Assembly (NCBI GenBank): GCA_026645945.1
Contig: JAPKMO010000001.1
Span: forward strand, 71,427 to 105,100
Length of the DNA stretch: 33,674 bases
Direction: 5' to 3'
DNA from: Anaerolineae bacterium
GTDB taxonomy: Bacteria; Chloroflexota; Anaerolineae; Aggregatilineales; Phototrophicaceae
Notes under the pieces: model-generated
What the model was told of the DNA's origin: nothing
The model's input: only the letters and a program-made list of their open reading frames with translations
Database searches by the model: none
Part shown: piece by piece, positions 1 through 8,127 of the stretch
Numbering within the stretch: position 1 is the first letter of the stretch
How the letters are laid out: each line of letters starts with the position of its first letter
Position numbers and translations under genes: made by a program

Positions 1-403
1 AATACTCGTAAACCTGGCCTTCTTCATCGAGGTGCTGCGGATGATCGGACAGACGCCAGCGGTCGAAGTTCCACTTCACGGCTTCGGCATTAAAAGGCGT
101 GCCGTCGTGGAAGGTGATGCCTTCGCGCAGTTTGAAAGTCCAGGTCAAACCATCGTCGCTCACCTGCCAGCTTTCGGCCAGCCAGGGTTCTACCTCGGTG
201 GTCGAGCCGACGAAGGAAGCCAGAGCTTCGCAGCCCTGGTTGGTGACGTTGAGCGAAATGCCATCTGTGACCAATGCCGGGTCGAGCTGAACCGGATTGC
301 CGAAAGCGCCCCAGCGGAAAGTGGTATCCTGGGCAGCGGCAGGCGCCACAGCGACGATTAACGCAACCATCGCCAAGCTAAAATAGGTTAGAACTCTACG
401 CAT
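1..403 (-). CDS. Family-5 ABC transporter substrate-binding protein, N-terminal part (cut by window edge)
   Basis: The minus-strand frame starting with the ATG at 403-401 stays open to the window edge, giving the first 134 residues. Residues 1-24 (MRRVLTYFSLAMVALIVAVA, then PAAA) form a signal peptide with likely cleavage after AAA before QDTTFRWG. The mature start contains QLDPALVTDG, VEPWLAESWQVSDDGLTWTF and LREGITFHDGTPFNAEAVKW, the classic N-terminal signature of DppA/OppA-type (SBP_bac_5) peptide or solute receptors, which feed a periplasmic or surface-anchored ABC importer. AAAGGA lies seven bases before the start. The gene is downstream of rocD on the same strand with a 169-bp gap, so it probably has its own promoter there; I could not settle on one. 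The substrate cannot be told from this portion: peptides, nickel and sugars are all known in the family. Confidence 0.9.
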   Translation of the reverse strand, partial: MRRVLTYFSLAMVALIVAVAPAAAQDTTFRWGAFGNPVQLDPALVTDGISLNVTNQGCEALASFVGSTTEVEPWLAESWQVSDDGLTWTFKLREGITFHDGTPFNAEAVKWNFDRWRLSDHPQHLDEEGQVYEY

Positions 404-572
404 CTCCAAATCCTTTCACAATAACCTGTAATGCAGCGCGGCCAAGCGTAATGTAAAGCTGTAAGTTGAAGGGACTTTTTTATTACGCTCAGCCGAATAA
501 AATTTAGCACAATAACCGGTATTTGACCAGATATTGCCCATGTAGTTTTTACTGAGAGAAGGTGTTTCAGGT

Positions 573-1775
573 TCAGGCCATCATCAAAATTGGCTCGATG
601 CGCTCCATTGCCCAGTCAATATCCTCGCGGGAGATAACCAGCGGCGGCGCGAAACGAATGACCGTTTCGTGCGTTTCCTTGCACAGCAGCCCTTCTTTTT
701 GCAGCGCCTCGCAAAAACGGCGCGCGCCGCCGGCTTCGCGCGTTAATTCCACGCCGATGAGCAGGCCGCGCCCGCGCACTTCCTTGATATGTTCGCTTTC
801 GACACGCCGTAAACGGCCCAGCAGGTATTCGCCCTGGGTGGCGGCGTTTGCGATCAGACCTTCTTCGGCCAGGACTTTCAGGGACTCGCGGGCAACCGCC
901 GCCGCCAGGGGATTGCCGCCGAAGGTTGAGCCGTGATCGCCGGGTTTAAACACGCCCAAAATTTCCCGGCTGGAAAGAACGGCTGATACCGGATAAAAAC
1001 CGCCGGAGAGCGCCTTACCGATTGTGACCATATCCGCCCGAACGCCTTCCCAATCGGCGGCGAAAAGTCGCCCGGTGCGGCCCAGGCCGGTCTGGATTTC
1101 GTCGGTGATGAGCAGGACATTGTGCCGCGTGCAGATTTCGCGCACCTGCCGCAAATAACCTTCCTGGGGGATGATGACGCCGCCTTCACCCTGGATGGGT
1201 TCCACCACAAAGGCAACCGTATTCGGCGTGATGGCCGCTTCCAGCGCCGCCGCGTCGCCGTAGGGGATGGTGACGAACCCCGGCGTATAGGGGCCGAAAC
1301 CTTCCCGGTACTGCTGTTCGGTGGAAAAACTGATGATGCTGATGGTGCGCCCATGAAAGTTGCCGGCGCAGGCGATGATTTCGGCCTGGTTTTCCGGCAC
1401 GCCCTTAACCTGATACCCCCATTTGCGGGCGGCCTTCAGCGCGGTTTCGACGGCTTCAGCGCCGGTGTTCATCGGCAGCATCATCTCGCAGCCGGTCATT
1501 TCGCACAGTTCCTGGGCCAGCAGCGGAAGCTGGTCGTTGCGGAAGGCGCGCGAGGTCAGGGGTAGGCGCGAGGCCTGCTCGACCAGGGCTTTCAAAATGC
1601 GCGGGTGGGCGTGTCCCTGGTTGACCGCCGAGTAGGCGCTCAGGAAATCCAGGTAGCGGCGGCCTTCCACATCCCATACCCAGATTCCCTGGCCGCGTTC
1701 CAGCACCACATCCAGCGGTTTGTAGTTGTGCGCGTTATACTGCTTTTCCAGGGCGATGAAGTCGGATGTGTTCAT
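573..1775 (-). CDS. rocD: Ornithine aminotransferase
   Basis: The 400-residue product matches the length and order of class-III PLP aminotransferases of the ornithine-oxo-acid type. This enzyme turns L-ornithine plus 2-oxoglutarate into glutamate-5-semialdehyde plus glutamate in arginine/proline metabolism in the cytoplasm. Visible features are [15 protein letters not shown] near residue 42, the PLP phosphate-binding [15 protein letters not shown] (103-117), NFHGRT (139-144), EPIQGEGGV (192-200), the cofactor-nitrogen-binding Asp225 in [13 protein letters not shown], and the Schiff-base Lys254 in [10 protein letters not shown], followed by [10 protein letters not shown]. The start is supported by AAGGAAA eight bases upstream. 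A possible -10 (TATACT, minus strand, 1874-1869) lies upstream but its -35 is poor. No arginine-degradation partner is adjacent. Other class-III aminotransferases such as acetylornithine aminotransferase are the main alternative, but the [10 protein letters not shown] and [10 protein letters not shown] context favours RocD. Confidence 0.93.
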   Translation of the reverse strand: MNTSDFIALEKQYNAHNYKPLDVVLERGQGIWVWDVEGRRYLDFLSAYSAVNQGHAHPRILKALVEQASRLPLTSRAFRNDQLPLLAQELCEMTGCEMMLPMNTGAEAVETALKAARKWGYQVKGVPENQAEIIACAGNFHGRTISIISFSTEQQYREGFGPYTPGFVTIPYGDAAALEAAITPNTVAFVVEPIQGEGGVIIPQEGYLRQVREICTRHNVLLITDEIQTGLGRTGRLFAADWEGVRADMVTIGKALSGGFYPVSAVLSSREILGVFKPGDHGSTFGGNPLAAAVARESLKVLAEEGLIANAATQGEYLLGRLRRVESEHIKEVRGRGLLIGVELTREAGGARRFCEALQKEGLLCKETHETVIRFAPPLVISREDIDWAMERIEPILMMA

Positions 1776-1961
1776 AGTGTGTGTTTCCTTATCAAATCTT
1801 TCGGGTTTCTGGAAATGTTAAAACAGCCCGGTATGCTGCAACACTGGCACGAGGATGTTTGAGTTTGTAGTATAGCGGCAGTGCGAGCCGATTCGACACA
1901 TTATCTGTCAATGTTCACAAATAAAGCGGCAAAATCAGCGTGATTTTGGGGCAAATCGCAC

Positions 1962-1998
1962 AAAAAGAGCGGTGATGGCGCGTTCTGCACCGCCGCTC
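1962..1998 (-). terminator. Rho-independent terminator after the NapC-like cytochrome gene
   Basis: Read on the minus strand, GAGCGGCGGTG (1998-1988) pairs with CACCGCTC (1974-1967) with a three-base bulge, and is followed by TTTTT (1966-1962). It lies about 50 bp beyond the stop codon of the minus-strand cytochrome gene. The remaining gap to rocD (1776-1961) shows no further gene. Confidence 0.65.
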
Positions 1999-2048
1999 CT
2001 TATTCAAGCCGTGACCGGCTTCTCTGCGCGCCGAAAAGGGGGCAGGTT

Positions 2049-3719
2049 TCACGACTCTGGAGCGCCGTCCGCGATCCATGCGCTGAGAAGATCAAGCTGA
2101 TGTTTTGTGACCGGGGCAAAATGGCCGTCTTTCAGTACTTCGATCAGACGGCTTGTATCTGGCGAACCGGGGACAACGACGGGGCCGCTTTCGCTGCCGG
2201 CCACGAGGCTTGCATAATCGGTCAGCCGCAGCCCCTTTGTGGGAACCGGCCCGTGACACGCGCCGCATTCCTGCGTGAAAAGCGGTTGAAGGATGTTGTA
2301 CGTCGGGGTTCCCTCGAAGTCCGCCAGCAGGGGCGCGGCCTTCACCTGGTAAATACCGAGCATGGTTGCCAGCCCTGGAGCATTAAAGCCCGCGTAGCGC
2401 CACTCGACGCCATGACAGCCGCTGTTGGAGCAGAAACTACGGTCATCAATGCCGCCCGGATTGGCTGTGGTATGGCAGTTCGCGCAGCTTGCGTCGAATA
2501 CCGTCGAATGGCGGCTGATCCAGGTCGAGTCCAGATGGGACGACGGCTCAATGCCAGTGGCTAGGGAGAGCATGGGTTCAATCTCGCCCGGACGAACAAC
2601 GGTCGGAATTGAATGGCAAAGATTACATTCCAGGCGAATAACTTCCCCCTCAGCACTGAAATGCTCGCCATCGTGGCAGCGGAAACATCCGGGGGAATCG
2701 CGGTGTCCAGTATTGTTCGGATGTGTGTTCCAACTGAGCATCTGCTCCGGGTAGTTGCTTTCCTGATACAGCGTTTGCAGCACCGTGATGGCATCGGCAA
2801 TCTGCTGCTGCCCCTGGGTGTAGAAGTCGGAATAGTTGTCGCGGTAATAGGCATCTAGCGAGGCGATAGCCTGGGACGCCGCTTCCGTACTGGTGTACGG
2901 CGCGGACAGCAGCTCGATGGCGCGGGTGCGAATGAAGGGAATATCGCGGGAAATGTCGCCGCGTGTGAGCGCCGTATCAACCGCCCGATTGGGAGGTTTG
3001 AGCAGATGGGAGATGCGGTTGTGGCAGGTGATACAGTCCATCACGTGAATTTCGTACTGCTCAAGATTATCAATATCAACCGGCGAATTGATGGCGTTGT
3101 AATCCACAACCCTGCCGTCGTTTGTTTCGACGCGCACCCAGGGGATTTCCTGCTGCTCTTTGTCCAGGGCGATATAACGGATTTTGTTCTCGACATGCCA
3201 GTGAATACCGCGCCCCAGCCCTTCCCGCGCGCTGCCGCCGCCGGTATGCATTAACAGGTAGATGCTGTAGGGGTCGTTGGTGCGGTTGTTTTCGTAGCTG
3301 TGGATGACCCGCAGGCTGTCGTCAGAGAATTTTTCCGGCGAGTGGCACAGCTCGCAGGTTTCGCGCGCGGGGCGCATTTCCGCCGAACGGATCGGCAATT
3401 CATAGTTTTGCAGGACGGTATCCACCAGCAGGCGCATATGGCCTGATTTGCGAACAAACTGCACCAGCAGCAGGTCGCGCCCGATGTGGCAGTCCACACA
3501 CAAAATGCGGGAATGCGGCGAAACCAGATACGTGCTGTATTCCGGCGGCATGGTATGGCAGGTGACGCCGCAAAAGGCCGGTGAATTGGTGTATTCCCAG
3601 GCGGGGGGAAGGCCGAGCAGCACGACAGCAAGGCCCAAAAAGACGAGAGCTAATGGCAGCAGGTCCTGGATAGAGAGATTTTCACTACGACGGGGAAGGA
3701 ATCTTCGCAGCCGTTCCAT
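2049..3719 (-). CDS. Membrane-anchored nonaheme c-type cytochrome, NapC/NrfH-like N-terminus with a PSCyt1-like C-terminal domain
   Basis: The 556-residue protein has one N-terminal membrane anchor (about 18-38) directly before its first heme, the layout of NapC/NirT/NrfH quinol dehydrogenases. Heme-binding sites begin at C50 (CGVTCH, a CX3CH form followed by T-M, recalling the CHxM axial ligand of NrfH), C74, C122, C229, C345, C365, C412, C430 (CSNSGCH, a CX4CH form) and C485: seven standard CXXCH sites and two expanded ones. The last ~80 residues (CGACHGPVPTKGLRL, then PVVVPGSPDTSRLIEVLK) resemble the monoheme cytochrome c domain of planctomycete-type proteins (PSCyt1). Function is inferred: electron transfer from the quinone pool to partner cytochromes on the outer face of the membrane. 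It is divergent from the cytochrome operon starting at 3957 and shares a regulatory region with it. GAGGAA seven bases before the ATG supports the start. No catalytic domain is recognised. Confidence 0.85.
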   Translation of the reverse strand: MERLRRFLPRRSENLSIQDLLPLALVFLGLAVVLLGLPPAWEYTNSPAFCGVTCHTMPPEYSTYLVSPHSRILCVDCHIGRDLLLVQFVRKSGHMRLLVDTVLQNYELPIRSAEMRPARETCELCHSPEKFSDDSLRVIHSYENNRTNDPYSIYLLMHTGGGSAREGLGRGIHWHVENKIRYIALDKEQQEIPWVRVETNDGRVVDYNAINSPVDIDNLEQYEIHVMDCITCHNRISHLLKPPNRAVDTALTRGDISRDIPFIRTRAIELLSAPYTSTEAASQAIASLDAYYRDNYSDFYTQGQQQIADAITVLQTLYQESNYPEQMLSWNTHPNNTGHRDSPGCFRCHDGEHFSAEGEVIRLECNLCHSIPTVVRPGEIEPMLSLATGIEPSSHLDSTWISRHSTVFDASCANCHTTANPGGIDDRSFCSNSGCHGVEWRYAGFNAPGLATMLGIYQVKAAPLLADFEGTPTYNILQPLFTQECGACHGPVPTKGLRLTDYASLVAGSESGPVVVPGSPDTSRLIEVLKDGHFAPVTKHQLDLLSAWIADGAPES

Positions 3720-3799
3720 TCTATCTTCCTCTGCCGTCCCGGATGGGTAACAACCAAAGAGGCCAGCTAATAAATCGAATTGGCGAACATCATAGCTGA

Positions 3800-3826
3800 A
3801 TTATAAAACCATCACATCGTTCAGCA
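3800..3826 (-). promoter_or_regulatory. Promoter for the NapC-like cytochrome gene
   Basis: On the minus strand a perfect -10 hexamer TATAAT occupies 3805-3800. No good -35 exists: TGCTGA at 3826-3821 is only 15 bases away. It abuts the three-part GGATGATT element (3826-3859), consistent with activator-dependent transcription. The inferred leader is about 75 bases. Confidence 0.45.
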
Positions 3827-3859
3827 GGATGATTACGAATCATCCCGTTGGATGATTGC
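3826..3859. promoter_or_regulatory. Three-part GGATGATT regulatory element, copy A
   Basis: The element reads GGATGATT (3827-3834), three bases, AATCATCC (3838-3845), a four-base gap, then GGATGATT (3850-3857) ending GC at 3859. The first two units form a perfect 8-bp inverted repeat. The same arrangement recurs at 10427-10460 in reverse orientation with 25 of 34 positions identical by my count. It lies between the divergent promoters of two cytochrome transcription units. It is probably the binding site of a dimeric or oligomeric regulator, whose identity is unknown. Confidence 0.7.
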
Positions 3860-3883
3860 GGCCGCCGACCTGTAAACTACAAT
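3856..3883 (+). promoter_or_regulatory. Promoter for the three-gene cytochrome operon
   Basis: TTGCGG (3856-3861), a 16-base spacer and TACAAT (3878-3883) form a sigma-70-like promoter. The -35 overlaps the last unit of the GGATGATT element, the position typical of class-II activation. The inferred 5' leader is about 67 bases. Confidence 0.55.
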
Positions 3884-3956
3884 AGGACGGGTGGTCGAGG
3901 TATTGGGAAGGAATAATAACCTTTCGGTGTTTTCCTGATGATCTGGGGAACTTGAT

Positions 3957-5816
3957 ATGCGTCGCGCCATTGTTCGCGGACTGCTGCTTTACACGCTGGG
4001 CTGCATTACCCTCGGCATCCTAATTTTTGTTCGCGCCCATCCCGCCCGCGCTCAGGATGCGGTTAGAGAAGCCGGTTATATTGGAGCGGGTGACTGCCGG
4101 GACTGCCACCGCTCGCTTGCCCGCGATCATGCTCAAACCCCGCACGCGCTGGCACTCCAGGATGTGAGCCGAAACCGGAGCGGCATTCTGGCCGATTTCA
4201 GCACGGGCGAAGATGTGCGTATCGTGCAGTTCCCAGGTGAGGACGTGCCGCGCCCCTTTGCGGAAAACGACATCGTTTATGCTGTGGGCGCGGGGCGTTA
4301 TATCCAGCGTTATGTCTACAGGTCGGAAAACGGCGGTTACATGGTCTTGCCGGCGGAGTGGGATACTACCGCGCAAACCTGGCGGTCCTATACCCTGGCC
4401 GAAACCTGGCCGGCGCCGGAATATGATTGGATGCGGAACTGTGCCGGCTGCCACACAACCGGGTTAGACACCGAACGCGAACGGTGGAGAGATGACGGCG
4501 TGCAGTGTGAGGCCTGTCATGGGCCGGGCAGCCTGCACGCGAAGATCGCCGATGATGCCGGACGGCGCATTGATGATGACGAGCGCGCTCAAATTCATGC
4601 CGCTATTGTGATGACCCCTGACGCCCAGGTTTGCGGGCAGTGTCACAGCCAGGGCAGCGAGCCGGATACGCATCAGCCCTTCTCAACCCGGTATCGTCCG
4701 GGGGCTGACCTGCTTGACCCGGCGGTTTTTCAACTGCTGGCAGAGGATGACCCGGCAGTGTGGTACGAAACCGGACACGGGCGTTTGAACAATATGCAGT
4801 TTAACGAGTGGATGGCTTCGGCTCATGCGCGTTCGCTGGAGACGCTGACGAAAAGCCCGGATGCGCGGGATGAGTGCCTGCGGTGTCACAGCGTTGACTA
4901 CGTTTTTACCGAGCGCATCCGCGCGATTTATGCCGAAGGCGGCCTGGAAGGCGAGCCTCCTGCGCCGGCGGCGCTGGCTTCCTCCGGGTTAGGCCTGACC
5001 TGCGTCACCTGCCACAGCCCGCATACGGCTGTCGCAGCAGAGTTTAACCTCGTCGCGGCGCCTTATGATCTGTGTACTTCCTGCCATCAGAACACCGATT
5101 TAATTCAGCCCGTTCACCATCCGGTGCTGGAAATGTTTGAAGGGCTGCCGGTTATTGATGGCGTCGAAGGCGTTCCGTCGGTTCATTTTGCCGCAGAGGA
5201 AGGGCCGCGCTGCGTGACCTGCCATATGCCGGAAGTGCCGGTTGGCGATGTGCCGCTGTCCAGCCATCTGTGGCGGCCCGTTATTCCGGGCGAGGCAGCC
5301 GATACCGATATACCGCCCGACTCATGTTCAAAATGCCATGACACGCTGACGACGGCTGATCTGCAATCGCTGATTGCGGATACCCAGGCCGCCGTCCGGT
5401 CGCGCCTTACCCTTGCGTGGGCGCGTTTGGGCAGCGTCGTACAGCCTGAGGCAGCCGGCGAAGGCAGTCAAAAGTACAGCCGGGTAGCTGCCGCGCTCAC
5501 TTTTGTCCAGAATGACGGCAGCCTGGGGGTACACAACTATACCTATGTTGACAGGCTTCTGAACGATGCTTCGATGACACTGGCGGAACTCAGCGTTCCA
5601 GGTGCGCTGCTCCAGCCCACCGAAGCCCCTGCCCCCACAGCGACCCCCTCCGAGCCGCAGCCGATCAGCGTCAGGTTGGAGCGGCCAGTGCATACCGGTT
5701 TCAGGCCGATCACCATCATTCTTATCACCGCAGTCGTCCTTATTTTACTGATCGGGGCGTTTGTAATCCTGCGTCAGGGGCGGCGTGCGGCACAAAACCA
5801 GGAGACAATGCCATGA
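3957..5816 (+). CDS. Nonaheme cytochrome c (c554-like) with N-terminal signal and C-terminal membrane anchor
   Basis: The 619-residue product starts with a signal/anchor helix (about 6-28) and ends with a transmembrane helix (about 586-607) followed by a basic tail, leaving the heme domain outside the cytoplasm. Nine CXXCH sites begin at C47 (GDCRDCH), C162, C184, C226, C307, C349, C373, C419 and C457. The paired, unevenly spaced sites (CAGCHTTGLD then CEACHGPGS then CGQCHSQGS; later CVTCHSPH then CTSCHQNT) are typical of the cytochrome c554/multiheme electron-transfer superfamily. A short low-complexity Pro/Ala/Thr linker (PTEAPAPTATPSEPQP) precedes the final helix. The role is inferred to be electron relay; no substrate pocket can be assigned, and a catalytic role in N- or S-compound reduction is not excluded. 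It is first in an operon whose next gene overlaps it by ATGA. GGGGA lies about eight bases before the ATG. Confidence 0.85.
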   Translation: MRRAIVRGLLLYTLGCITLGILIFVRAHPARAQDAVREAGYIGAGDCRDCHRSLARDHAQTPHALALQDVSRNRSGILADFSTGEDVRIVQFPGEDVPRPFAENDIVYAVGAGRYIQRYVYRSENGGYMVLPAEWDTTAQTWRSYTLAETWPAPEYDWMRNCAGCHTTGLDTERERWRDDGVQCEACHGPGSLHAKIADDAGRRIDDDERAQIHAAIVMTPDAQVCGQCHSQGSEPDTHQPFSTRYRPGADLLDPAVFQLLAEDDPAVWYETGHGRLNNMQFNEWMASAHARSLETLTKSPDARDECLRCHSVDYVFTERIRAIYAEGGLEGEPPAPAALASSGLGLTCVTCHSPHTAVAAEFNLVAAPYDLCTSCHQNTDLIQPVHHPVLEMFEGLPVIDGVEGVPSVHFAAEEGPRCVTCHMPEVPVGDVPLSSHLWRPVIPGEAADTDIPPDSCSKCHDTLTTADLQSLIADTQAAVRSRLTLAWARLGSVVQPEAAGEGSQKYSRVAAALTFVQNDGSLGVHNYTYVDRLLNDASMTLAELSVPGALLQPTEAPAPTATPSEPQPISVRLERPVHTGFRPITIILITAVVLILLIGAFVILRQGRRAAQNQETMP

Positions 5817-6934
5817 TGCGCGGAGCGCAGGTCTGTTTGCTGGTTTTGGGGGTTGGCTTTCTGCTGCTGGGGGTGATTGTTGGCATAACCGCTGCCCAGG
5901 ATGAGGGTGTTGATGAACCACCGCCGGCTTCGGATGCTTACTGCCTGCTGTGTCATACCAAGCCGGATCAGGTATGGCATCTTGCCAGCGGCGAATCGCT
6001 GTCCGTGACTATTGATCCCGCCATGCTGGCGCGCTCCGTTCATGGCGAGTCCAACCCTGACGGCGCGCTGGCCTGCGCCGACTGTCATCCGAACTTCCGC
6101 TACCCGCACCCGGCTTCGTTGAGTCGGTCGGTGCGCGAATTTCAGATCGAACGGTATGCCATCTGTCGAAACTGCCATGAGGAGCAGTACACCCGCGCGC
6201 AGGACAGCGTGCATGGCGACTTCATCCGCCGGAGGCGGCTGGAAGCGGCAGTCTGCATAGACTGTCATGGCGCACATGATGTTCAACCTCCCGATGAGCC
6301 GCGACAGCGGATTTCGCTCACCTGCGGGCGCTGTCATGGGGCAATTTTCGAGGAATATCGCGGCAGTGTGCATGGCACGGCGCTGCTTGACGAGGCTAAC
6401 CCCGATGTCCCGACGTGTATAGATTGTCACGGCGTCCACGACATCCAGAATCCCGCGACCAACCTGTTTCGGGTGCGCTCGCCGGAGCTGTGCGGCCAGT
6501 GTCATGGCGACACCGAATTGATGAGTAGGTACAATATCAGCGCCGATGTATTTAACAGCTACCTGACCGAATTTCATGGTTCAACAGTGGCTTTATTTGA
6601 GCAGGAAGCGCCGAACGTCATCACCAACAAGGCTGTCTGTTACGACTGTCATGGCGTTCACAATATCCAGGCAGTTGATGGCGACTCGGTCAGTATCCGC
6701 GAGACGCTGCTGACCACCTGCCGCCAGTGCCACCCGGACGCGAGCGCGGATTTTTCCGCCGCCTGGCTGGGCCATTACCCCGCCACGCTGGATTCGCACC
6801 CGACTTTCTTTCTTGTGAAACGCCTTTACGACGTGCTGACGCCGCTTGTTCTGGTTCTTATTGGCGGCCTGATCGGGTCTGATCTTTTCCGTCGTATGCG
6901 GCGGCGGTTCAGCGGCCATCAGGATGGAAGGTGA
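5813..6934 (+). CDS. Nonaheme cytochrome c3-family protein with C-terminal membrane anchor
   Basis: The 373-residue product has a signal peptide or anchor (residues 6-28, ending ITAAQ), nine CXXCH sites (C44, C88, C118, C148, C171, C202, C227, C276, C303) and a C-terminal transmembrane helix (about 340-357) with a basic tail. The hemes fall in a repeating pattern: S-V-H-G histidine motifs (RSVHGES, DSVHGDF, GSVHGTA, and EFHGSTV) alternate with CIDCHGAHDV, CIDCHGVHDI and CYDCHGVHNI. The free His residues are probable distal heme ligands, as in cytochrome c3/c7-type multiheme chains. The start overlaps the previous stop (ATGA), implying translational coupling, and the next gene starts four bases after its stop. 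It probably passes electrons between the c554-like protein and the cytochrome b/c protein; the direction is unknown. Confidence 0.87.
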   Translation: MMRGAQVCLLVLGVGFLLLGVIVGITAAQDEGVDEPPPASDAYCLLCHTKPDQVWHLASGESLSVTIDPAMLARSVHGESNPDGALACADCHPNFRYPHPASLSRSVREFQIERYAICRNCHEEQYTRAQDSVHGDFIRRRRLEAAVCIDCHGAHDVQPPDEPRQRISLTCGRCHGAIFEEYRGSVHGTALLDEANPDVPTCIDCHGVHDIQNPATNLFRVRSPELCGQCHGDTELMSRYNISADVFNSYLTEFHGSTVALFEQEAPNVITNKAVCYDCHGVHNIQAVDGDSVSIRETLLTTCRQCHPDASADFSAAWLGHYPATLDSHPTFFLVKRLYDVLTPLVLVLIGGLIGSDLFRRMRRRFSGHQDGR

Positions 6935-6937
6935 AGC

Positions 6938-7987
6938 ATGGCAGCACAGACTCCGACAGAGCCGCAGCCGGCGCCGAGACTTTCTCCGGCGCAGCGCATG
7001 GAGCGCCTGGTCGTCACCACATCACTGCTTGGACTGACGCTGACCGGTTTACCGCAGCGTTTCGCAGAGGAGTCGTGGGCGAGGACGCTGATTGTGCTGG
7101 GCGGCGGCATCGAAAGTATGCGTATCCTGCACCGCTTTTTTGCCATTCTGTTGATCGCGGAAGCCATCTATCATGTTCTGGCGCTGGGCTACCGCCAGTT
7201 TGTTTATGGTCAGCGCCCGGTAATGTTCCCCGGCATCCGCGACTGGCGCAGTCTGGTTATACAGATAGGGGAAAATCTGGGCTTAAAGCGGGCCGGAGAC
7301 ACGCCGCCGAATTATCATTTTGCGCTCAAACTCGAATATCTGGTTATCCTGCTGGGCGTGATTGTCCTGGGCATTACCGGGCTTATGCTCTGGAATCCGA
7401 TTGCTACGACGGCGCTGCTGCCCGGAGAGACGATTCCGGTGGTACACAGTGTACACAGCGATCACGCTTTGTTCACCGCAGCAGCGGTTTTCCTGCTGCG
7501 CCTGGGCATTATGTTCCTGTGGCGGCCCTGGCGGGCAGAAATATTTGCGGAAAGCGCGGGCGAACAAGCGCCGCTCTCGCCGGCTCAAACTGCTGCGCGG
7601 CGCAGGCGTTTTCTGCCGGCGGCGCTGGCGCTTGCGGGCGCGGCTGTGGTGGCGCTGGCGGTGTTTCTCACTTCCGAGCAAACGGCGATAAATACCGTAC
7701 CCCGCCAGCGGGCCGTTATCTTCGCGCCGCAGGTTATGCCCGAAAGCGGCGACCCAAATATCGGCGCGGTATTGTGGGAAACCATGCGCTGCGCGTTTTG
7801 TCATGGCGCGCAGGCGGAGGGCGGCCCGCGCGGAGGGCCATCGCTGCGCCGTCCTGACCTGACTTTTGAGGCTTTTTACCGGCAGGTGCGGGTTGGGCGC
7901 GGCGATATGCCGGCTTTCAACCACGAGGAACTGCCGGACGGTTATCTGACGCATTTGTGGGCGTGGTTGAAGCAGCCCGAAGCCTGA
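6938..7987 (+). CDS. Cytochrome b561/FdhI-like membrane subunit fused to a monoheme cytochrome c domain
   Basis: The 349-residue product has an N-terminal four-helix cytochrome b portion: helices near 28-40, 64-84 (H65 and H79), 131-152 and 177-195, with H170, H173 and H176 just before the last. The histidines are placed to bind two b hemes, as in formate dehydrogenase gamma or b561-type quinol-reactive subunits. A fifth helix (about 225-245) leads into a cytochrome c domain with CAFCH (C285-H289) and a likely Met ligand in GRGDMPAF (M324). Such a fusion would connect the quinone pool to a c-type heme outside the membrane and so to the two nonaheme proteins encoded just upstream. GGAAGG precedes the ATG. 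The larger overlapping frame at 6931-7857 lacks any recognisable domain and was discarded. Confidence 0.85.
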   Translation: MAAQTPTEPQPAPRLSPAQRMERLVVTTSLLGLTLTGLPQRFAEESWARTLIVLGGGIESMRILHRFFAILLIAEAIYHVLALGYRQFVYGQRPVMFPGIRDWRSLVIQIGENLGLKRAGDTPPNYHFALKLEYLVILLGVIVLGITGLMLWNPIATTALLPGETIPVVHSVHSDHALFTAAAVFLLRLGIMFLWRPWRAEIFAESAGEQAPLSPAQTAARRRRFLPAALALAGAAVVALAVFLTSEQTAINTVPRQRAVIFAPQVMPESGDPNIGAVLWETMRCAFCHGAQAEGGPRGGPSLRRPDLTFEAFYRQVRVGRGDMPAFNHEELPDGYLTHLWAWLKQPEA

Positions 7988-8027
7988 GACTTTCAGATAC
8001 GCTCCGCGATACTTTGGTTTAAAATAA

Positions 8028-8061
8028 AAAACGGTCGGGTGCAGGTGTCCTCGACCGTTTT
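8028..8061. terminator. Bidirectional terminator between convergent cytochrome genes
   Basis: AAAACGGTCG (8028-8037) and CGACCGTTTT (8052-8061) form a perfect 10-bp stem with a 14-base loop. An A-rich run at 8020-8031 gives a long T tract on the minus strand; the plus strand has TTTTGTG. It serves the ends of the b/c cytochrome operon and the decaheme gene. A second weaker hairpin (GTCCCT/AGGGAC, 8079-8105) follows. Confidence 0.75.
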
Positions 8062-8127
8062 GTGATTCTGGGTGTCTCCGTCCCTCCCCCTGGTTGGAGA
8101 AGGGACGAAGAACGAAGTAAACCCGGC

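Noticed and set aside
3826..3859. Possible CRISPR-like short repeats (three GGATGATT units)
   Set aside because: Units are 8 bp with 3-4 base gaps and alternate in orientation, so they fit a protein-binding site and not a repeat-spacer array.
3957..6934. Octaheme hydroxylamine or tetrathionate reductase identity for the nonaheme proteins
   Set aside because: No CXXCK site or known catalytic heme context was seen, and the heme counts and tail anchors do not fit; carrier function is the safer call.
6931..7857. 308-codon frame overlapping the b/c cytochrome gene
   Set aside because: The frame at 6938-7987 has membrane helices, heme ligands and CAFCH. The alternative is Gly/Ala/Arg-rich with no domain.
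8079..8105. Second terminator after the decaheme gene
   Set aside because: The GTCCCT/AGGGAC stem is short with mismatched interior and no T run. The hairpin at 8028-8061 explains termination better.
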